From CAZSWS01 sp964610765 (lineage in GTDB: Bacteria; Bacteroidota; Bacteroidia; Bacteroidales; Tannerellaceae): 13,032 nt of DNA. Under the pieces are notes generated by a model. That model made no database searches and was not told the origin of the DNA. It was given only the letters and a program-made list of their open reading frames with translations. The DNA lies in the NCBI GenBank assembly GCA_964610765.1, contig CAZSWS010000075.1:1-13032 (forward strand), written 5' to 3'. A program made the position numbers and the translations under genes. Positions 1 through 8,215 of the stretch are shown here, in pieces. Position 1 is the stretch's first letter; the number at the start of each line of letters is the position of its first letter.

Positions 1-19
1 CCTGAAATGGTTTACTCAT
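1..19 (-). CDS. Possible 5' end of a divergent gene cut by the window edge
   Basis: The minus strand reads ATG at 19-17 followed by open codons for M-S-K-P-F-Q up to the window edge. The ATG is preceded by an A-rich leader of the kind common before Bacteroidota starts. A gene running leftward from here would be divergent from the phosphodiesterase gene at 146, with about 125 bp of shared AT-rich upstream DNA. Six codons are too few to identify a product, and I found no exact TAnnTTTG promoter box for it. This is only a possibility. Confidence 0.2.
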
Positions 20-145
20 TTTTATTCCTTAATTTTACCTGTATTTCTGTACTGAAAGCTTTGAGATAATATGTGATAATTATGAGATGCTAGTAGGATT
101 TACAGACTGTGTTAGTTTCTTTTAATTAATTAAAACCCTTTTCCA

Positions 146-1024
146 ATGAATAAAAAATTTATTTTACTTCCTGCTTTGTCCATCTTTCTAATTTCAAGTG
201 GATGCTCTTCAAAAGCTAAGCTTCATACGATTCCGAGTAAAAACTATAAACAAATGGAAACATATTTCCGTCACTCTCCGGGTAATCGACTAATTGTAAG
301 TGGACATCGGGGAGGGATTGCTAAAGGATTTCCTGAAAACAGCATTGAGTCCATGGAGAATACGTTGAGTAAAATGCCTTCATTTTTTGAAATAGACCCT
401 CGGATAACTAAAGACGGTGTACTTGTCTTGATGCATGACGCAACGATAGATAGAACAACGACCGGTAAGGGGAAAGTAAAAGACTATACCTATGAAGAGC
501 TATTACAATTTAATCTGGTGGACCACTTAGGTAATGTAACACCTTATAAGATACCTACTGTTGAAGAAGCTATTAAATGGAGCAAAGGAAAGACAATCCT
601 TAACTTTGATAAGAAAGATGCTCCTCGCGACATGCTTGTTCGGTTAGTCAATCGACTAGGTGCTAAAAACGTCATCTATACGGTTCATACACCTGAAGAT
701 GCCATGGAGTGCTATCAGATAGACAAAGATGCGCATTTTTCAGCATGGATGAAAGATATAGATGCTTTTCGCGCCTATCAGGCTACGGGCATTCCTATGT
801 CTCGTTTTATAGCTTACGTAGTAAGTACAACTATGAATCCTGCTAATCAAGAACTATACGATGCTTTACATGAAGCCGGCGTTCGCTGCATGATAGCTAT
901 GTCTCCCTCGCATGATAAACTGCCCACTACGGAAGAGCGAAGAGCTAACTATAAAAAAGAGATAGAGAAGAATCCTGATATTATAGAGACTGACTATCCT
1001 ATCGAGTTTATCGGACTGTATTAA
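146..1024 (+). CDS. Glycerophosphodiester phosphodiesterase family lipoprotein
   Basis: 292 residues. Enzymes of this family hydrolyse glycerophosphodiesters to sn-glycerol 3-phosphate and an alcohol in a Ca/Mg-dependent reaction on a TIM barrel. Residues 1-20 form a lipoprotein signal (lipobox ISSGC, lipidated Cys20), so the protein should be membrane-anchored in the envelope. Family hallmarks are in order: His54-Arg55-Gly56, PENS at 63-66, Glu82-x-Asp84, His97-Asp98, the LNFDKK strand (about 152-157) in place of the usual LNIEIK, and the terminal TDYP at 282-285. The catalytic set appears complete and the length is normal for the family. The start is fixed by the signal peptide. The gene stands alone and converges on the DUF1080 operon across a shared terminator. 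The true substrate could be a phospholipid headgroup diester or a teichoic-like or other phosphodiester; the sequence does not decide. No clear promoter box was found upstream. Confidence 0.9.
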   Translation: MNKKFILLPALSIFLISSGCSSKAKLHTIPSKNYKQMETYFRHSPGNRLIVSGHRGGIAKGFPENSIESMENTLSKMPSFFEIDPRITKDGVLVLMHDATIDRTTTGKGKVKDYTYEELLQFNLVDHLGNVTPYKIPTVEEAIKWSKGKTILNFDKKDAPRDMLVRLVNRLGAKNVIYTVHTPEDAMECYQIDKDAHFSAWMKDIDAFRAYQATGIPMSRFIAYVVSTTMNPANQELYDALHEAGVRCMIAMSPSHDKLPTTEERRANYKKEIEKNPDIIETDYPIEFIGLY

Positions 1025-1046
1025 ATATTCAGTTTTAATATATTTA

Positions 1047-1081
1047 AAAAGCCTGTCAAGAGTTATTCCTGACAGGCTTTT
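1047..1081. terminator. Bidirectional intrinsic terminator
   Basis: A perfect 12-bp inverted repeat (1047-1058 AAAAGCCTGTCA against 1070-1081) has an 11-nt loop and a GC-rich core. It ends in a T tract on the plus strand, and on the minus strand is followed by TTTTTAAATA. It lies between the stop of the phosphodiesterase gene (1024) and the stop of the leftward DUF1080 gene (1105), so it can end both convergent transcripts. Confidence 0.88.
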
Positions 1082-1104
1082 ATGTTTTCAGTTATATAAA
1101 CTGG

Positions 1105-4100
1105 CTACTTTAATTCTTTAACACGAATGTTTCTAAATTTCAGTGGAGAGCCATGCCCTAAGAAACCAATATGGCCGCTCTTATTAAATAGTCCTGGATG
1201 TTTTTGTCCATCAGCTGTACCATTCTTAGTAGCTTCTTTCAAATCTCCATCTACAATCACCACACCGTTTACGGTTACGCGAATATGATTGCCTTTTGCA
1301 TAAATTTCCTCAACATTCCACTCACCTACCGGTTTCAGAGCATCTCTCTTGGCACCTATAATTCCATATACAGAACCATGGACTTGTAGTGGAGTAATGT
1401 TTTTATAAATAGGATGGCGATCATCTAAAATTTGGATTTCCATACCTTGGTAAGCAGCATCCCCTTCCATAGGTGTCCTTATACCTACACCATTATTAGC
1501 TCCAGGAGTTAACTGAAATTCAAATCTAAAGACAAAGTCTGCAAATTCATCTTTCGTATATAAGTTTCCACCAAAGGACTTAGAAGGTGTAACAGAAATA
1601 CAACCATCTTCCATACGATAAGAATTCAAATCGCCCGTCCATTCATGCATATTGGTACCATCAAACAACATGCGAAAGCCTTCTTTCTCTTCTTCTTTTG
1701 ATAGTTTGTAAGGCTCTATTCTCGGAAGTTCTTTGATATAAATATCTCTATAATAGACTTTACTTCCATGAGCTTGTAGCTCTAGCTGTTCTACTGCGGG
1801 TATTGGTTTACTACGATCCCAGAAGTTTTCTAAAACCACATTATCTGTTACCAATTCTCCGTTTAAATAAACTGTAACACGGTCACCAACCATTTTAACA
1901 TAGAAGGTATTCCACTCGCCTAGTTTATTGTCAGCTACTTTAAGCGGTTTACTTTGGTGTACTTGGTTATTATATAGACCTCCTGAACCCACTTGAGCAC
2001 CAACATTCACACGAGATGTATCCCATATTTGCACTTGTGGCGTACCACGTAAATAAAGTCCGGCATCAGCTTCAGGACCAGCTGGGTCAAGCATCCAGTC
2101 GATATACAACTCAAAATCCCCGTAATCTTTCTCAGAACATAGATTATCAAAACCGGTTCCATCAAATAATAGCAGTCCGTTTTCTACTTGCCAGTCTCTA
2201 AGCATTCGTTCGTCTGCTTTCTGTTGTGCAGCCTTCAACTGACTAGCACTCATTTTTGCACGAGCAATCGGATTTTCCACTAATCCTTTCCATCCGGTAA
2301 GGTCTTTTCCATTAAACATGGAGACGAATCCCTCTGTTTCAGGAGCCTCACTTAAATGCTTGCGAATAGCTTGTTTTTGATAATCAGCATCCGGATTGTT
2401 TAATACAGCAATCACCTTTTCTAATAAATCACTCACAACAGGACCAGTGAAAGTCTTATTATTTAAAGCAATGTTCATCACACTTTGTGCAGCTTCCTGC
2501 TGTACTGCTTTATCATCTAAGAACTTTCCACTATATACTAATGCCGTAAAAGTACCTGTACGTTGAATATTGTTCATAATATTCTTTTTCTGTTCAGGTG
2601 TTTTAGCTATATCCATTGCTTTTCGAAGGAAAATCAAGCGATTTTCACCGGATAAAGAAGGAGAAGATACTATACGAATGTAGGCATTAAGTGCTTTATC
2701 AAAATAAGAGGATTTACTTTGGTCAGCTGCAATAGCATATAAAATATCTGCAACTTCAAAACCACTCCATTGTAGTAATGCATCAAATGCTGCATCACTA
2801 GCCACCTTATTTCCTTCAGTAAAACCTTTTGTTATTATATCTAACGCTTGTTTGTCTTTAGTTGAAGCTAACACCGGATAGAATAAGAAACGCTTAGCAT
2901 CTTGAGCCTGCATAAAACGACGTACAATCATATTGGTTCTTTTGGATGCTTCAGCACGAGTTGCAGCTTGTATCACTGCTTTTTGCAAAGGCTTAACAGC
3001 ATCCTCATCTGCCATTTCCAACATGCCACTCAAAGTTGCAAAATCTTTTTCGGAGGCTAATGCAGGCAAACTTTCATAGGCAGCTTTTCTTACTTCAGAA
3101 GAACCATTTTTAATTAAATCATATGCACTATTTATATATGCATCTGATTTGCGCAAAGCAAGAAGATTAACACCTGCTATTTTACCTGCATCTTGAGCTT
3201 CAGGAATCACTTTAGCTACATCCGGAGTGATATCTGCAGAAAAAGAAGTAAGTGTACTTTTAGCTAATTCTATTGTCTGAGCATCTGTCGATTTCAAAAG
3301 TTCAGCTAAGACTGGTACATATTCTTTGTTTCCAATTTTCACCATTGCCCATGCAGCTGCTTCTTTTACCGAATAGTTACCATCTTTTAAATAGCTCGTA
3401 AGCTCAGCTATTAAAGTACGGTCAAATTTGACTTCAAGCTTTTGTAAAATATCACGTTTTTCAGGACATACAGCCTCGCGACCAATCCATTTCAATATAT
3501 CTACACGTGCATCTGATTTTGCTTTTTGTGCTAATTTCAGCACTTCAATATATGATGATTCATTTGCATAAGGAGAGAAAGATGCCAAGGCTGAGTTTCT
3601 GTATGCAACATCATTATCTTTTAGAGAATTAGCTAGAAGTTTCAAGCGTTTCTTCTGGTCTTTTTCTGCATTCATCAATATCTCAAAAGCAGCTATACGA
3701 ACCTCTGCACGACTTGACTTAGTGGTCTTCTTTAATATATCCTCAGCAGCTTTCACCACTTTTTTACTACTTTCATCAACAGCCAAACGCTTAATTAATT
3801 TAACATAAGCATCCGTTGCACCTGATTTTTCACTAGTATAATTAGTCTTTTCAGCAGCTTGCTTCATTTTATCTATTGATGCTGTTGTCCCCAAACGGCT
3901 TAATGCATAAAGAACCGATTTTTGCATATCCTCATCCCCTATACCTACTTGACCTAAAAGAAGCTCTTCAACTCCCTTAGCCTTCATCTCGCCTAAAGCA
4001 ATAATTACATCTTTTTGTGTTTTAGGTGTACCCATTTTTCGAAGCAATGCCGAACGCAATGTTTCTCCTGCCAAGTCAGTACCCATAGCAGCAAGAGCCA

Positions 4101-4560
4101 TAGAAGCCGGCTCACTATATGGCTCAACAGAAAGAAGACCTGCAAGGCTTTCAATTATTTCATCGCCACCAACAATTTGCAGCTGATTTATAATAAACAC
4201 TCTCGCACGCTCCTCTTGAGTCTCTGCTAATACTTTTGCATAACTTTTAGACAAACTCACTCGAGCTTGTTCATCATTCAAGCCGGTAACATAGCGTGTT
4301 AACCCACTTAAAGCATATTCAACAGAAGAATTGCTGCCTTTTCCCGGAGCATTCATTTGTTGCACTAATTGACGAACTCCATCTTCACCAGTTGAATACA
4401 GGTCGCCCATCAATTGATTATAGTTCGCTTGTTTTTGAACAGGAATTTGAGCAAGAACATCTGCAACAATAGTATTAGTTGTTCTATTTCCCGGTGTTTG
4501 TGCCATTGTTAAGCATGCAGACAATAACAAAATGGCAAGCATATATATCTTATTTTTCAT
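1105..4560 (-). CDS. HEAT-repeat protein with two C-terminal DUF1080 (3-keto-disaccharide hydrolase) domains
   Basis: 1151 residues, exported. Residues 1-20 are a signal; it contains LLSAC, which fits a lipobox (Cys16), but TMA-Q at 18-21 also fits ordinary signal peptidase cleavage, so the anchor is uncertain. About residues 30-735 are helical HEAT/armadillo-like repeats, probably a binding scaffold. Two concanavalin-like DUF1080 domains follow. Domain 1 (about 743-950) has FNGKDLTGW, DFELYIDW, GLYLRG, GEWN near 880 and a closing HGSKVYYRDIYIKEL. Domain 2 (about 961-1151) has LFDGTNMHEW, YQGMEIQILDD near 1040, GEWN near 1078 and FRNIRVKEL. DUF1080 enzymes cleave 3-keto-glycosides or hydrate the resulting glycal. 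The gene starts 23 nt after the oxidoreductase stop, so the two are very likely one operon, supplying oxidation then cleavage. The two domains differ at their substrate-side motifs and may do different steps; this is inference. Family assignment is firm; the exact reaction is not. Confidence 0.88.
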   Translation of the reverse strand: MKNKIYMLAILLLSACLTMAQTPGNRTTNTIVADVLAQIPVQKQANYNQLMGDLYSTGEDGVRQLVQQMNAPGKGSNSSVEYALSGLTRYVTGLNDEQARVSLSKSYAKVLAETQEERARVFIINQLQIVGGDEIIESLAGLLSVEPYSEPASMALAAMGTDLAGETLRSALLRKMGTPKTQKDVIIALGEMKAKGVEELLLGQVGIGDEDMQKSVLYALSRLGTTASIDKMKQAAEKTNYTSEKSGATDAYVKLIKRLAVDESSKKVVKAAEDILKKTTKSSRAEVRIAAFEILMNAEKDQKKRLKLLANSLKDNDVAYRNSALASFSPYANESSYIEVLKLAQKAKSDARVDILKWIGREAVCPEKRDILQKLEVKFDRTLIAELTSYLKDGNYSVKEAAAWAMVKIGNKEYVPVLAELLKSTDAQTIELAKSTLTSFSADITPDVAKVIPEAQDAGKIAGVNLLALRKSDAYINSAYDLIKNGSSEVRKAAYESLPALASEKDFATLSGMLEMADEDAVKPLQKAVIQAATRAEASKRTNMIVRRFMQAQDAKRFLFYPVLASTKDKQALDIITKGFTEGNKVASDAAFDALLQWSGFEVADILYAIAADQSKSSYFDKALNAYIRIVSSPSLSGENRLIFLRKAMDIAKTPEQKKNIMNNIQRTGTFTALVYSGKFLDDKAVQQEAAQSVMNIALNNKTFTGPVVSDLLEKVIAVLNNPDADYQKQAIRKHLSEAPETEGFVSMFNGKDLTGWKGLVENPIARAKMSASQLKAAQQKADERMLRDWQVENGLLLFDGTGFDNLCSEKDYGDFELYIDWMLDPAGPEADAGLYLRGTPQVQIWDTSRVNVGAQVGSGGLYNNQVHQSKPLKVADNKLGEWNTFYVKMVGDRVTVYLNGELVTDNVVLENFWDRSKPIPAVEQLELQAHGSKVYYRDIYIKELPRIEPYKLSKEEEKEGFRMLFDGTNMHEWTGDLNSYRMEDGCISVTPSKSFGGNLYTKDEFADFVFRFEFQLTPGANNGVGIRTPMEGDAAYQGMEIQILDDRHPIYKNITPLQVHGSVYGIIGAKRDALKPVGEWNVEEIYAKGNHIRVTVNGVVIVDGDLKEATKNGTADGQKHPGLFNKSGHIGFLGHGSPLKFRNIRVKELK

Positions 4561-4583
4561 AATTCAATTCTCAGTGTTTAGTA

Positions 4584-5840
4584 TTATATATTCCAAGGAG
4601 CACGCATGGGCTGATTCACAAGCTTGTTAGCTGCATCATCGTTAATAAACTCTAGTTTTACAGGGTCAAACTCTAATGTGCGATTCAACTGTAAGGCTAC
4701 TAACCCCATATTTACAATCGTAGAAGAACGGAAGCCATTTTTCTCGTTCAGTGCAAATGGCTGACGCGTACGTATGCTTTCCAAAAAGTCCGTATTTTGA
4801 GGTTCAGGCTCAGGATAATCAGCCAGTTTCTTTTCCCAATCCGGAATATCACATACAAAGTTTCTATATACATTTCCTTTAGGTCCTGCAATATAAGGTG
4901 TGTTAGGATCACCATAGTCACCACCCCATAACACGATTTGACAACCATCGTCAAATGTATACGTAATAGAACGCCAGATACCAATAGCATCCGGGTGTTG
5001 CTGAGGAGCATCAACTTCTACTTTTACCGGGCTAGTATGGTCTTTCCCTAAAATATATTGAACCGGGTCAATATAATGCTGACCCATATCTCCAAGACCA
5101 CCACCATCATAATCCCAATATCCTCTAAATGTTTGATGTACACGATGAGCATTATATGGTTTGTAAGGAGCCGGTCCTAACCATAAATCATAATCTAATT
5201 CAGCAGGAACAGGTTGTGGCTCAAGATACTCTTTACCCACCCAGAAAAATTTCCAGTCAAATCCGGTATGTTTGCTAATAGTAACCTTCAAAGGCCATCC
5301 TAGCATACCACTTTGCACAAGCTTCTTCAATGGTTTAACGGGAGTTCCTAAACCGTAAAACTGATCAGTGAAACGGAACCAAGTATTTAAACGGAAGATT
5401 CTACCATATTGTTCCATAGCTTCCATCACTCTTTTTCCTTCACCGATAGTACGTGTCATGGGTTTTTCACAAAAGACATCTTTACCGGCCTTTGCTGCTT
5501 CTACCGACATGATTCCATGCCAATGAGGAGGAGTAGCAATGTGAACAATATCCACGTTGGCATCAGTTATCAAATCACGAAAGTCATGATATGCTGCAAT
5601 CTTATCCGAAACCAAGGCTTTACCTAGTTCTAGGTGTTTTTTATCAACATCACATACGGCCACTAAGCGTGTGCCATCATAGTTGACATGTCCACGCCCC
5701 ATACCACCAGTACCAATAATTCCTTTCGTCAACTGATCACTGGGTGCAATAAAACCACGCCCTAATACATGACGTGGAACCACTGAAAAAGCTGTCAAAG
5801 CTCCTATGGTTTTTAAAAAGTCTCTTCTATTTGTTCCCAT
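4584..5840 (-). CDS. Gfo/Idh/MocA family oxidoreductase with Tat-type signal
   Basis: 418 residues. This NAD(P)-dependent sugar dehydrogenase family oxidises or reduces sugar hydroxyl/keto groups. A Tat-like motif N-R-R-D-F-L-K (4-10) precedes a short hydrophobic stretch. The Rossmann dinucleotide loop is GTGGMG at 43-48, the acidic strand end is AVCDVD at 61-66, TPPHWH lies at 103-108 and the family lysine motif is Glu125-Lys126-Pro127. The C-terminal domain signature GGGLGDMGQHYIDP covers 247-259 with His255 in the usual catalytic position. The size and domain order are normal for the exported Bacteroidota subgroup. It is the first gene of a two-gene operon with the DUF1080 protein 23 nt downstream, which suggests it makes the 3-keto-glycoside that DUF1080 cleaves. 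The hydrophobic stretch is followed by VPRHVLG, not a clear A-x-A site, so the signal may stay as an anchor. Substrate and cofactor preference cannot be read from the sequence. Confidence 0.9.
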   Translation of the reverse strand: MGTNRRDFLKTIGALTAFSVVPRHVLGRGFIAPSDQLTKGIIGTGGMGRGHVNYDGTRLVAVCDVDKKHLELGKALVSDKIAAYHDFRDLITDANVDIVHIATPPHWHGIMSVEAAKAGKDVFCEKPMTRTIGEGKRVMEAMEQYGRIFRLNTWFRFTDQFYGLGTPVKPLKKLVQSGMLGWPLKVTISKHTGFDWKFFWVGKEYLEPQPVPAELDYDLWLGPAPYKPYNAHRVHQTFRGYWDYDGGGLGDMGQHYIDPVQYILGKDHTSPVKVEVDAPQQHPDAIGIWRSITYTFDDGCQIVLWGGDYGDPNTPYIAGPKGNVYRNFVCDIPDWEKKLADYPEPEPQNTDFLESIRTRQPFALNEKNGFRSSTIVNMGLVALQLNRTLEFDPVKLEFINDDAANKLVNQPMRAPWNI

Positions 5841-6273
5841 AAAAACGTTTATTTAATAATATGTATAATCGAATTCGTTATAAGGTAAATGGGTATTTAT
5901 GGTTATAAACCCCTTCTTAGCATTTACAATGTGCTGTTTTTTCAAATTAAACATGATTGTATATAATGTTAGTGTTCTCCCCACGATATCTTTTTAAAGA
6001 AAACTTCAAGTTACTTTGTGGCAATCTACTCATTAACAAATAAAGAGAACTTAGAAGCAAGCTTTTCATTTCCTTAAAGGTTAGTATTTTATTCTATTTT
6101 ATAACATAATTCGTATAAAAAATCACTTTCCCTGTACACGAATATATATTAAAGAAATATTTCTGTAAAAATAGTCAATATGATTTAACACACAAATGAT
6201 TCCATTTTAATAAAAGTGAAAATGTCTATTATTATCATATTATGAACAAAATGTCCTTATATTTTTAATTGAA
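5841..6273. other. 433-bp AT-rich gap upstream of the oxidoreductase-DUF1080 operon
   Basis: No open reading frame worth calling occurs on either strand. The gap must hold the leftward operon's promoter if the ABC-F transcript ends before it, but I found no exact TAnnTTTG box on the minus strand. The nearest variants are TTAATTTG (5950-5943) and TTTATTTG (6044-6037), each one base off and without a well-spaced -33 element. An 8-bp palindrome CGAATTCG lies at 5870-5877, 30 bp before the start codon, and might be an operator. No convincing terminator for the ABC-F gene was found. Confidence 0.45.
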
Positions 6274-6297
6274 TTAAGCCCATTCACTTAATTCAAT
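6268..6297 (-). repeat. 11-bp perfect inverted repeat across the ABC-F stop codon
   Basis: ATTGAATTAAG at 6268-6278 is the reverse complement of CTTAATTCAAT at 6287-6297, with an 8-nt loop. The stop codon TAA (6276-6274) lies inside the distal arm. On the minus-strand transcript the hairpin is followed by an A-rich run, not a U tract, so it does not meet the intrinsic terminator pattern. It might protect the 3' end of the message or only reflect the AT-rich coding sequence. Confidence 0.4.
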
Positions 6298-8145
6298 CCA
6301 TCGCATTGTTTTTTCTTCTATTTCATGAATTAGAACTGAAATACGAGTTGATTTATCCATTAATTCATCAGGAGAAAGCGTTCCACTGTTTAAGTCCTGC
6401 TCTAGCTTACTTTGTTCCTCCTCCATATCTGCAATCACTTGTTCTAATGATTCAAATTCACGTTTTTCTTTGAAAGTCAGCTTGCGTTTTCCCTGATTAT
6501 CATTTTTGATTCGTGTATCTTTACTAGCAACCTCTTTCACTTCTTTTACCTCTTCCTTCTTCTGCACATCCTTCCATAAACGATATTGTGAATAGTTACC
6601 CGGAAAATCTTTAATATCTCCACCACCATGAAACACCCATAAATGATCTATCACTTTGTCCATAAAATAACGATCATGGGAAATAACTATCACGCACCCT
6701 TTAAAAGCTTGTAGATAATCTTCTAGCACATTCAAGGTGACAATATCCAAATCGTTTGTAGGTTCGTCTAGTATTAAAAAATTGGGACTTCTCATCAATA
6801 CCGTACAAAGATATAAACGACGCTTCTCTCCCCCACTTAGCTTATAAACATAGCTATGTTGCTTCTCAGGAGGAAAGAGAAAGTGGTTTAAAAATTGAGA
6901 AACACTCAGCGAGTTTCCATCTCCTAAGGTTACATATTCTGCAATATCTTGTACAATATCAATAACTTTCTTTTGTTCATCAAAGAGAAGCCCGTCTTGG
7001 CTATAGTAGCCAAAACTAACTGTTTCACCAACATCAAAATAACCACTATCAGGTTCTATTTCACCAAGAAGCATTTTTATGAAAGTAGATTTACCGGTTC
7101 CGTTACTACCTGTAATTCCCAGCTTCTCGTATCTAGCAAATGTGTAATTAAAGTCTTCGACAATACATATTTTCCCATCAAATGATTTTGACACATTTAC
7201 AGCCTCAAATATTTTATTTCCGACATAAGAAGCCTGCATATTTAAACTTACTTGTTTCTGAGTTTGCTTTTGAGAAGCCTTCTTCTCTAAATCATAAAAA
7301 GCATCTATTCTTGATTTAGCTTTCGTACCACGCGCTTTTGGCTGGCGACGCATCCACTCAAGTTCTTTCCTCAACAAATTACTAGCCCTATCTACTTCCA
7401 TATTCATAGCAGATAAACGCTCTTCTCGTTTTTCTAGATAGTAGCTATAGTTACCGGTATATTTAAATACTTTTCGATTATCTATTTCAAGAATTGAGTT
7501 ACATACGCGATCTAAAAAATATCTATCGTGGGTTACCATCAACAAGCTTATGGTTGAACGACTTAAATACTCTTCTAGCCATTCTACCATTTCCATATCC
7601 AAATGGTTAGTAGGCTCATCCAGAATCAACAAGTCAGGTTCAGTAATTAAAACATTTGCTAAGGCTACACGTTTCAACTGTCCTCCGGACAAATGTTTAA
7701 TCTGCTGTGTAAAGTCTATAATATTTAGTTGTGAAAGTATTTGTTTTGCTTTTCGCTCATAATCCCAAGCTTTTTCATTATCCATTTGAGATAGCAAATC
7801 CGGAAGAACAGTCGTATCGTTCTCAGACAGAGCTTTTTCATAAGCTTCAATCAAACGCAATGTGTCGTTTTGTGAATGAAAACAGGCTTGAAGTACTGTT
7901 AAGTCATCCGGATAACTAGGCGATTGCTCTAAATATCCAACTCGTAGGTCATTTCTAAAAACCACACTACCGGACTCATAGTCTTCTTCGCCGGCAATGA
8001 TATTCAGTAAAGTTGTTTTTCCGGCTCCATTAGGGGCAATCAAGCCTAGTTTATCCCCTTGGGAAATGCCTAACGACATATCTTCCAATAAAACTAAATC
8101 ACCAAATCGTTTGTTCAACCCATCAATTTGCAAATAACTTACCAT
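6274..8145 (-). CDS. uup: ABC-F family ATPase, Uup-like
   Basis: 623 residues, cytoplasmic, no membrane segments. Two ABC ATPase domains are present. Domain 1 has Walker A APNGAGKTT (37-45), signature LSGGQ (152-156), Walker B ILDEP (174-178) and switch His206. Domain 2 has Walker A GSNGTGKST (346-354), signature LSGGE (436-440), Walker B LILDEP (457-462) and His490. The inter-domain linker has WMRRQPKARGTKAKSR (264-279), typical of Uup rather than EttA or YheS types. A charged coiled-coil tail (about 555-620) matches the C-terminal domain of Uup. ABC-F proteins bind the ribosome or its precursors; E. coli Uup is linked to ribosome assembly and to branched-DNA handling and precise transposon excision. 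The start is supported by the canonical beta strand directly after Met1 and by a promoter box 23 nt upstream. Both ATPase sites look intact. An antibiotic-resistance ABC-F is less likely given the linker and tail. Confidence 0.9.
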   Translation of the reverse strand: MVSYLQIDGLNKRFGDLVLLEDMSLGISQGDKLGLIAPNGAGKTTLLNIIAGEEDYESGSVVFRNDLRVGYLEQSPSYPDDLTVLQACFHSQNDTLRLIEAYEKALSENDTTVLPDLLSQMDNEKAWDYERKAKQILSQLNIIDFTQQIKHLSGGQLKRVALANVLITEPDLLILDEPTNHLDMEMVEWLEEYLSRSTISLLMVTHDRYFLDRVCNSILEIDNRKVFKYTGNYSYYLEKREERLSAMNMEVDRASNLLRKELEWMRRQPKARGTKAKSRIDAFYDLEKKASQKQTQKQVSLNMQASYVGNKIFEAVNVSKSFDGKICIVEDFNYTFARYEKLGITGSNGTGKSTFIKMLLGEIEPDSGYFDVGETVSFGYYSQDGLLFDEQKKVIDIVQDIAEYVTLGDGNSLSVSQFLNHFLFPPEKQHSYVYKLSGGEKRRLYLCTVLMRSPNFLILDEPTNDLDIVTLNVLEDYLQAFKGCVIVISHDRYFMDKVIDHLWVFHGGGDIKDFPGNYSQYRLWKDVQKKEEVKEVKEVASKDTRIKNDNQGKRKLTFKEKREFESLEQVIADMEEEQSKLEQDLNSGTLSPDELMDKSTRISVLIHEIEEKTMRWIELSEWA

Positions 8146-8168
8146 GCTTTTTTATTTATATTTACCCC

Positions 8169-8176
8169 CAAAGATA
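8169..8176 (-). promoter_or_regulatory. Bacteroides-type -7 promoter box of the ABC-F gene
   Basis: The minus strand reads TATCTTTG (8176-8169), an exact match to the Bacteroides TAnnTTTG -7 element. GTTTT lies 19 nt upstream, a weak version of the -33 TTTG element. The box ends 23 nt before the ATG at 8145, giving a leader of roughly 15-20 nt. It lies in the 70-nt gap behind the sulfatase gene, so the ABC-F gene can be transcribed independently of it. Confidence 0.6.
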
Positions 8177-8215
8177 CTTATCATTGACTGTCTATAAAAC
8201 ATTACCATCAGAGAA

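Noticed and set aside
1198..2201. Short plus-strand reading frames opposite the DUF1080 gene
   Set aside because: They are antisense to well-conserved domain-coding sequence and have no signal, motif or promoter.
4748..5014. 88-residue minus-strand reading frame inside the oxidoreductase gene
   Set aside because: It lies in another frame of a clearly conserved gene and has no recognisable motif.
6268..6297. Intrinsic terminator of the ABC-F gene
   Set aside because: The inverted repeat is nearly all A/T and is followed on the transcript by an A-rich run, not a U tract.
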